Source: SZUA-35 sp965530755 (GTDB taxonomy: Bacteria > Actinomycetota > Acidimicrobiia > Acidimicrobiales > SZUA-35). From it: 64,000 nt of DNA. The notes below the pieces were generated by a model. The model was not told the origin of the DNA, searched no databases, and saw only the letters and a list, made by a program, of their open reading frames with translations. This document shows, one piece after another, positions 59,033 through 64,000 of the stretch. Numbering within the stretch: position 1 is the first letter of the stretch; every line of letters begins with the position of its first letter. Where the stretch lies: NCBI GenBank assembly GCA_965530755.1, contig CBESNA010000014.1, forward strand, positions 1 through 64,000. Reading direction: 5' to 3'. Both the position numbers and the translations under genes were made by a program.

Positions 59033-62000
59033 TCGTGGCCTCCATGATCGCTGCGATCGGATCTGTGCCGTCGCGTAGCGCTGTTGCTTGGGCGAGAAGG
59101 ACTCGCTTGTACTCCCGAGGCATCACCTTCACGATGCGCTCGGCGTGGGCGTCCCACGAATCGATGATCCTCGATGCCACCGAGGAACCGGTCAGCTCGT
59201 GGTGCTGTCTGATCAGGTCGAGGACCTCGGCGTTGTCGGTTTCGTCGAGAGTCTCGAGCTCGACCATCTCGCGGTTGACCCGGCTGGCGAAGTGACCGTC
59301 GATGTCATAGACGTACGCGACACCGCCGGACATGCCGGCGGCGAAGTTCCGACCGGTCGTGCCCAGGATGACGACACGTCCACCGGTCATGTACTCACAA
59401 CCGTGGTCGCCGACACCTTCGACGACGGCTGAGGCGCCGGAGTTGCGAACGCAGAAGCGCTCCCCGACCCGGCCTCGGAAGAACGCACTGCCGCTCGTGG
59501 CCCCGTAGAGCAGGACGTTGCCGGCGATGATGTTCTCCTCGGCAGCGAAGGTGGACTTCTTGTTCGGGAACACAGCGATTCGCCCACCGCTGAGGCCCTT
59601 GCCGACGTAGTCGTTGGCATCGCCTTCGAGCCGCAGGGAGACGCCGCTGGGAATGAACGCCCCGAACGAGTTGCCGGCTGAACCGGTGAACGAGAGGTCG
59701 ATGGTGTTGGACGGAAGGCCGTCGCCGCCGTGCGCCTTGGTGATTTCGTGACCCAGCATCGTGCCGACAGTGCGGTTGACGTTGCGGATCTCGTAGTGCT
59801 TGCCGAACGGGGTGCCGTTGGCAATCGCCTCGGCGCAGTCGGCGATGAGGGTCATGTCGAGCGCCTTGTCGAGACCATGGTCCTGGGTCTGGATGGCTCG
59901 GCGAGAGGCACCCGGATCGAGATCCGGCACGTAGAGGATCGGCGACAGGTCGAGGCTGGAAGCCTTCCAGTGGTTCACGGCCTCGCGTGTGTCGAGGCAT
60001 TCGGCCCGACCGATGGCCTCGTCGATGGAACGGAAGCCGAGCTCGGCGAGGTACTCCCTCACCTCTTCAGCGATGTACTCGAAGAAGGTCTCCACGAACT
60101 CGGGCTTGCCCGAGAACCGGGCCCGGAGCTCGGGGTTCTGCGTCGCAACACCAACGGGACAGGTGTCGAGGTGGCAGACCCGCATCATCACGCAGCCGGA
60201 CACGACCAGCGGCGCGGTGGCGAACCCGAACTCCTCGCCGCCGAGCAAGGCAGCCACGATCACGTCACGTCCGGTCTTGAGCTGGCCGTCGACCTGCACG
60301 ACGATTCGATCTCGGAGGTCGTTCAGGAGCAACGTCTGCTGGGTCTCGGCGAGTCCGAGCTCCCAGGGCCCGCCGGCATGCTTCAGGGAGGTGAGCGGTG
60401 ACGCTCCCGTTCCGCCGTCGTTGCCCGAGATGAGGACGACGTCCGACTTCGCCTTGGACACGCCTGCCGCAACCGTTCCGACGCCGACCTCGGCGACCAG
60501 TTTCACGTGGATCCGAGCCGCTGGGTTCGCGTTCTTGAGATCGTGGATCAGCTGAGCGAGGTCCTCGATCGAGTAGATGTCATGGTGGGGCGGCGGAGAG
60601 ATGAGGCCGACTCCCGGCGTCGAGTGGCGCACCTCGGCGATCCAGGGCCACACCTTCTTGCCTGGCAGCTGTCCGCCCTCACCCGGCTTCGCCCCCTGAG
60701 CCATCTTGATCTGGATGTCATCAGCGTTGGTGAGGTAATTGGACGTGACGCCGAAACGTCCGGAGGCCACCTGCTTGATGGACGAGCGTTTGGAGTCGCC
60801 GTTCTCCATCGTGACGAAGCGCTCGGGATTCTCGCCACCCTCGCCGGTGTTCGATTTGCCGCCGAGCCGATTCATCGCGATGGCAAGCGTCTCGTGAGCT
60901 TCGGCCGAGATCGAGCCGTAGCTCATCGCCCCCGTTGCGAACCGCTTCATGATCTCGCTGATCGGCTCGACCTCGTCGATCGGCACGGGGTCGCCGGCCG
61001 GAACGAGTCGGAACAGCCCGCGGAGGGTCGCCAGCTGCTCGGACTGATCGTCGACGAGATTGGTGTACTCCTTGAAAACCTCATACTGCTTGGTCCGGGT
61101 GGAGTGCTGGAGCTTGAAGACCGTCTGCGGGTTGAAGAGGTGGTACTCCCCCTCCCGGCGCCACTGGTATTCGCCGCCGAGCTCGAGTTCGCGGTGGGCG
61201 AGGGATTCGGGACGGTCCGGGAACGCCCGCAGGTGTCGGTGAAGGATGTCCTCGGCGATCTCGTCGAGTCCGATGCCCCCGAGCTTGGAGGTCGTGCCAG
61301 TGAAGTACTCGTCGACGAGCTCGTGGCCGAGGCCGAGGGCTTCGAAGATCTGTGCGCCGGTGTAGGACGCCACCGTGCTGATGCCCATCTTGGACATCAC
61401 CTTGACGACGCCCTTGGAGGCCGCTCGCAGGTAGTTGTGGGCCGCGACAGCAGGATCGACCGTGGACTGGTCCCAGGCGATGCGATCCTCGATGGCCTCG
61501 AAGGTGAGCGAAGGACAGACGGCCCCGGCGCCGTAACCGAGGAGCAGGGCGAAGTGGTGCACTTCGCGAACATCGGCGGCGTCGATGACGAGGCCGACCT
61601 GGGTACGGGTCTTTCTGCGAACGAGGTGCTGATGCACGGCGCCGGTCAGCAGCAGCGACGGAATCGGCGCAAGGTCGGCGGTAGCATCGCGGTTCGACAA
61701 GACGATGATCGACGCGCCAGTGGCGATGGCATTCGCGGCTTGGTACCTGACGTCCTCGAGGGCTCGACGGAGCCCCTCGCCCCCTTCGGCAACGGGGTAC
61801 CGGCCTCGGATGAGCGCACAACGAAGGTGAGGAAAGTCGCCCTCGTCGTTGGCGTGGATGATCTGGGTGAGCTCGTCGCGAGTGAGGACAGGATACGGCA
61901 GGCGAATCTGCCGGGTCGACTCTGGACCCGGGTCGAGCAGATTGTGCTCCGGGCCGATCGCGCTGGCGCCGGAAGTGACGAGCTCCTCACGAAGGGCATC

Positions 62001-63578
62001 GAGCGGCGGGTTCGTGACCTGGGCGAACAGCTGAGCGAAGTAGTCGAACAGCTGCCGAGGACGGCTCGACAGGACCGCGGGCGGCGTGTCGGTGCCCATG
62101 GAGCCGATGCTCTCCGCCGAACTGCGCACCATCGGCTCGACGAGGAGTTCGAGCTCCTCCTGGGTGAATCCGTTGGCCGCCAGCTGGGGAATCAGTTCCT
62201 CGTGGATCGGGTGAGCGATGTCGCGGATGGGCAGATCTGCGAGATCGATCCAGTGCTTGTTCCATTCGGCGTAAGGCTGGGCCGAGGCCAGGGCGGACTT
62301 GATCTCCGCATCATCGATGATGCGTCCCTGCTCGGTGTCGACGAGAAACATTTTTCCTGGCTCGAGTCGGCCCTTCTTGACGATTCGTTCCGGGGCGATG
62401 TCGATGACGCCGACCTCGGAGGCCATGGCCACGATTCCATCGTCGGTGACCCAGTAGCGGCTCGGGCGCAGGCCGTTGCGGTCGAGTACGGCGCCGACGA
62501 CGGTGCCGTCGGTGAAGGTGACCGAGGCCGGACCGTCCCACGGCTCCATGAGCGCAGAGTGGAAACGGTAGAACTCGCGGGTCGCGTCGTCCATCGTGGC
62601 GTTCTTCTCCCACGCCTCCGGGATCATCATGAGCACGGCATGGGGCAGCGAGTAGCCGCCGAGATGGAGCAATTCGAGCGCTTCGTCGAAGCTGGCCGTG
62701 TCAGAAGCGTGTGGCGTGCAGATCGGGAAGAGCTTCTCGATGCGGGCACCCCAGATCGGTGACGACAGCATTGCCTCGCGTGCTCGCATCCAGTTGCGGT
62801 TGCCCATCACGGTGTTGATCTCGCCGTTGTGGGCCACGAAACGGTAGGGATGAGCCAGCGGCCACGATGGGAAGGTGTTGGTGGAGAAGCGGCTGTGCAC
62901 CAGCGCCAGCGAGCTCTCGAATCGCTCGTCGACCAGGTCGGGGAAGAACTCAGCGAGTTGCGGAGTCGTGAGCATGCCTTTGTAGACCAGCGTGCGGGAA
63001 CTCAGACTCGGGAAGTAGACGGGTAGCTCGTGTTCGATGCGCTTGCGGACGATGAAGGCTTCGCGATCGAGGTCGATTCCGGCGAGGCCCCCCGGGGAGG
63101 CCAGAACGATCTGCTCGAACGCAGGCATGACATCGAGGGCCTGCTGGCCGAGCGATGTCGGGTTGGTCGGCACGGTGCGCCAGGCGACGACGGTCAGGCC
63201 TTCGTCGGCAACGATCTTGGCGATGGCGTCCTTGGTGCGGGCCTGCTCTTCGGCATCGACTGGCAGGAACCCGATGCCGGTGACGTAGGTTCCGGCCCCC
63301 GGGAGGCTCGGAATCTCGCCTGCGAGGAGGCGATGCGGGACCTGCACGAGGATACCGGCGCCGTCACCGGTGTTCGGTTCGGCGTTGGTGGCACCACGAT
63401 GTTGGAGACACGTGAGGGCGTTGACCGCGAGTTCCACCGTTCGGTGCGATGCGACACCGTTGAGATCCGCAATGAAGCTGACACCACATGCATCGTGTTC
63501 GTTGGCCGGGTCGTAGAGACCCTGCGCCGCGGGGAAGTGCTGTGCATGCGGAAGTTGCGTGGTGGGGCGATCTCGCAC
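59025..63578 (-). CDS. gltB: Glutamate synthase large subunit
   Basis: A 1517-residue protein of full length. The glutaminase nucleophile is C31 in EHDACGVSFI, exposed after removal of a 30-residue propeptide. Then the central and FMN domains with TSLKHAGGPWELGLAETQQT, a 3Fe-4S motif C-x5-C-x4-C (CVMMRVCHLDTC), and the C-terminal GXGXG repeats (AGNSFGAF, GKGLSGG). It makes two glutamates from glutamine and 2-oxoglutarate. GTG at 63576-63578 has Shine-Dalgarno AGGAGA; the much longer open frame upstream is not homologous. Confidence 0.97.
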
Positions 63579-63657
63579 CGGCTTCTCCTGGTGGTGGGGC
63601 GGGAACGGACGAACGCGTCCGACAGGAAGCCGGCGGGGACAGCACTGGCCCAGCCGG

Positions 63658-63663
63658 ATCGTA
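63658..63663 (-). promoter_or_regulatory. Candidate -10 box (TACGAT) of gltBD
   Basis: TACGAT on the minus strand, giving a leader of about 70 nt before the gltB GTG. There is no convincing -35. Confidence 0.3.
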
Positions 63664-63719
63664 AAGGTTACCGGCAGACAGCCTCGAAGAGCGAAACCGA
63701 CGGCGGGGAGGGCGACCGC

Positions 63720-63725
63720 TACTGT
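63720..63725 (+). promoter_or_regulatory. Leaderless -10 box (TACTGT) of the M18 aminopeptidase gene
   Basis: TACTGT, 6 nt, ATG 63732. Confidence 0.6.
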
Positions 63726-63731
63726 CACCTC

Positions 63732-64000
63732 ATGAATCAAGCTCAGCCCGCAAACGATCGTTCGCCAGAGGTCGTTCAGATGCTCGCCGACCTCGAGGCT
63801 GCACCGACTCCGTACCACGCAGTCGAGCGGGCCATCGAGCTGCTGTCCGGGGCCGGTTTCGTGGTCGCCGACATGGATGCGTCGTTCGCCGGAACCGGCA
63901 GGCACATCGTGTCGGCGGGCGGTCTGCTCGTTGCATGGAGTGCAGCGGAGGCCATGGCGGGCACCGGCTTCGTCGTTGTCGGCGCTCACACGGACTCGCC
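63732..64000 (+). CDS. M18 family aminopeptidase, N-terminal part (cut by window end)
   Basis: The 89 visible residues contain the N-terminal M18 pattern: MLADLEAAPTPYHAVERA (the TPYHAV segment is characteristic) and VVGAHTDSP-like zinc-binding His at the end of the window. M18 enzymes remove N-terminal acidic or neutral residues from peptides, use two metal ions, and form large cytoplasmic oligomers. The rest is beyond the window. Start ATG at 63732 with a leaderless box. Divergent from gltBD. Confidence 0.85.
   Translation, partial: MNQAQPANDRSPEVVQMLADLEAAPTPYHAVERAIELLSGAGFVVADMDASFAGTGRHIVSAGGLLVAWSAAEAMAGTGFVVVGAHTDS

Noticed and set aside
60507..62762. 751-codon open frame on the plus strand inside gltB
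   Set aside because: It is the antisense of well-conserved glutamate synthase sequence and has no recognisable domain. High GC keeps stop codons rare in shadow frames.
63579..63731. Riboswitch upstream of gltB
   Set aside because: The leader is about 70 nt and shows no recognisable aptamer pattern; only a candidate -10 and Shine-Dalgarno are seen.

Overview
The window is dense, high-GC, single-copy bacterial chromosome with 68 protein genes, two of them cut by the window ends. I see no rRNA, tRNA, CRISPR array, transposase or prophage. Gene content points to an actinobacterium: a fused F420 enzyme FbiC, a DUF3151 protein, a CvnABCD 'conservon' signalling module, a DUF2332 protein and many acyl-CoA genes. 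I infer Acidimicrobiia (Ilumatobacter-like), but the sequence alone does not prove this.

Layout. 1-8013: glycogen debranching enzyme fragment, pantothenate kinase coupled to a CoA-transferase, Nudix, TetR, a small ribbon-helix-helix-like protein, a LytR_C anchor protein, an MFS exporter and an epoxide hydrolase. 8031-13551: PEP carboxylase, an acyl-CoA dehydrogenase with a metallo-hydrolase, Nudix. 13690-17546: tRNA methyltransferase TrmI behind three small proteins, a Lon-N-domain protein and PBP4-type carboxypeptidase. 17574-25036: TetR plus split ADP-forming acyl-CoA synthetase; then a hypothetical, a FIST sensor, transketolase and transaldolase. 25132-33441: a possibly truncated HTH protein, monooxygenase-like and HAD proteins; HxlR-FbiC-LOG coupled operon; Cys-rich protein coupled to a ClC channel. 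33572-39825: RNase D, MobA, DUF3151, pyruvate kinase, phosphoglycerate-mutase-like, an SDR lacking its catalytic residues, DUF2332. 39829-40018: a tandem repeat. 40030-49723: fatty acid/acyl-CoA block (two enoyl-CoA hydratases, acyl-CoA ligase, dehydrogenase, thioesterase, flavin reductase), GDPD and gamma-glutamyltranspeptidase. 49733-53380: small proteins, hydrolase, nitroreductase, an internally duplicated alpha/beta protein, SDR. 53409-57519: conservon plus a divergent DUF4388 gene. 57554-63578: glutamate synthase GltBD; then the start of an M18 aminopeptidase.

The strongest cross-cutting signal is promoter architecture. At more than 25 genes a TANNNT hexamer sits 6-8 nt before the start codon, as expected for leaderless transcripts, on both strands and often within divergent or stop-overlapping arrangements. 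It settles several start codons. Genes inside operons instead use ATGA, GTGA or TGATG overlaps or a Shine-Dalgarno sequence.

Functionally the window combines central carbon nodes (PEP carboxylase, pyruvate kinase, transketolase, transaldolase, glutamate synthase), acyl-CoA turnover, cofactor synthesis (CoA, F420, molybdenum cofactor) and one signalling module. Apart from the repeat and the truncated HTH gene I see no sign of accessory DNA.
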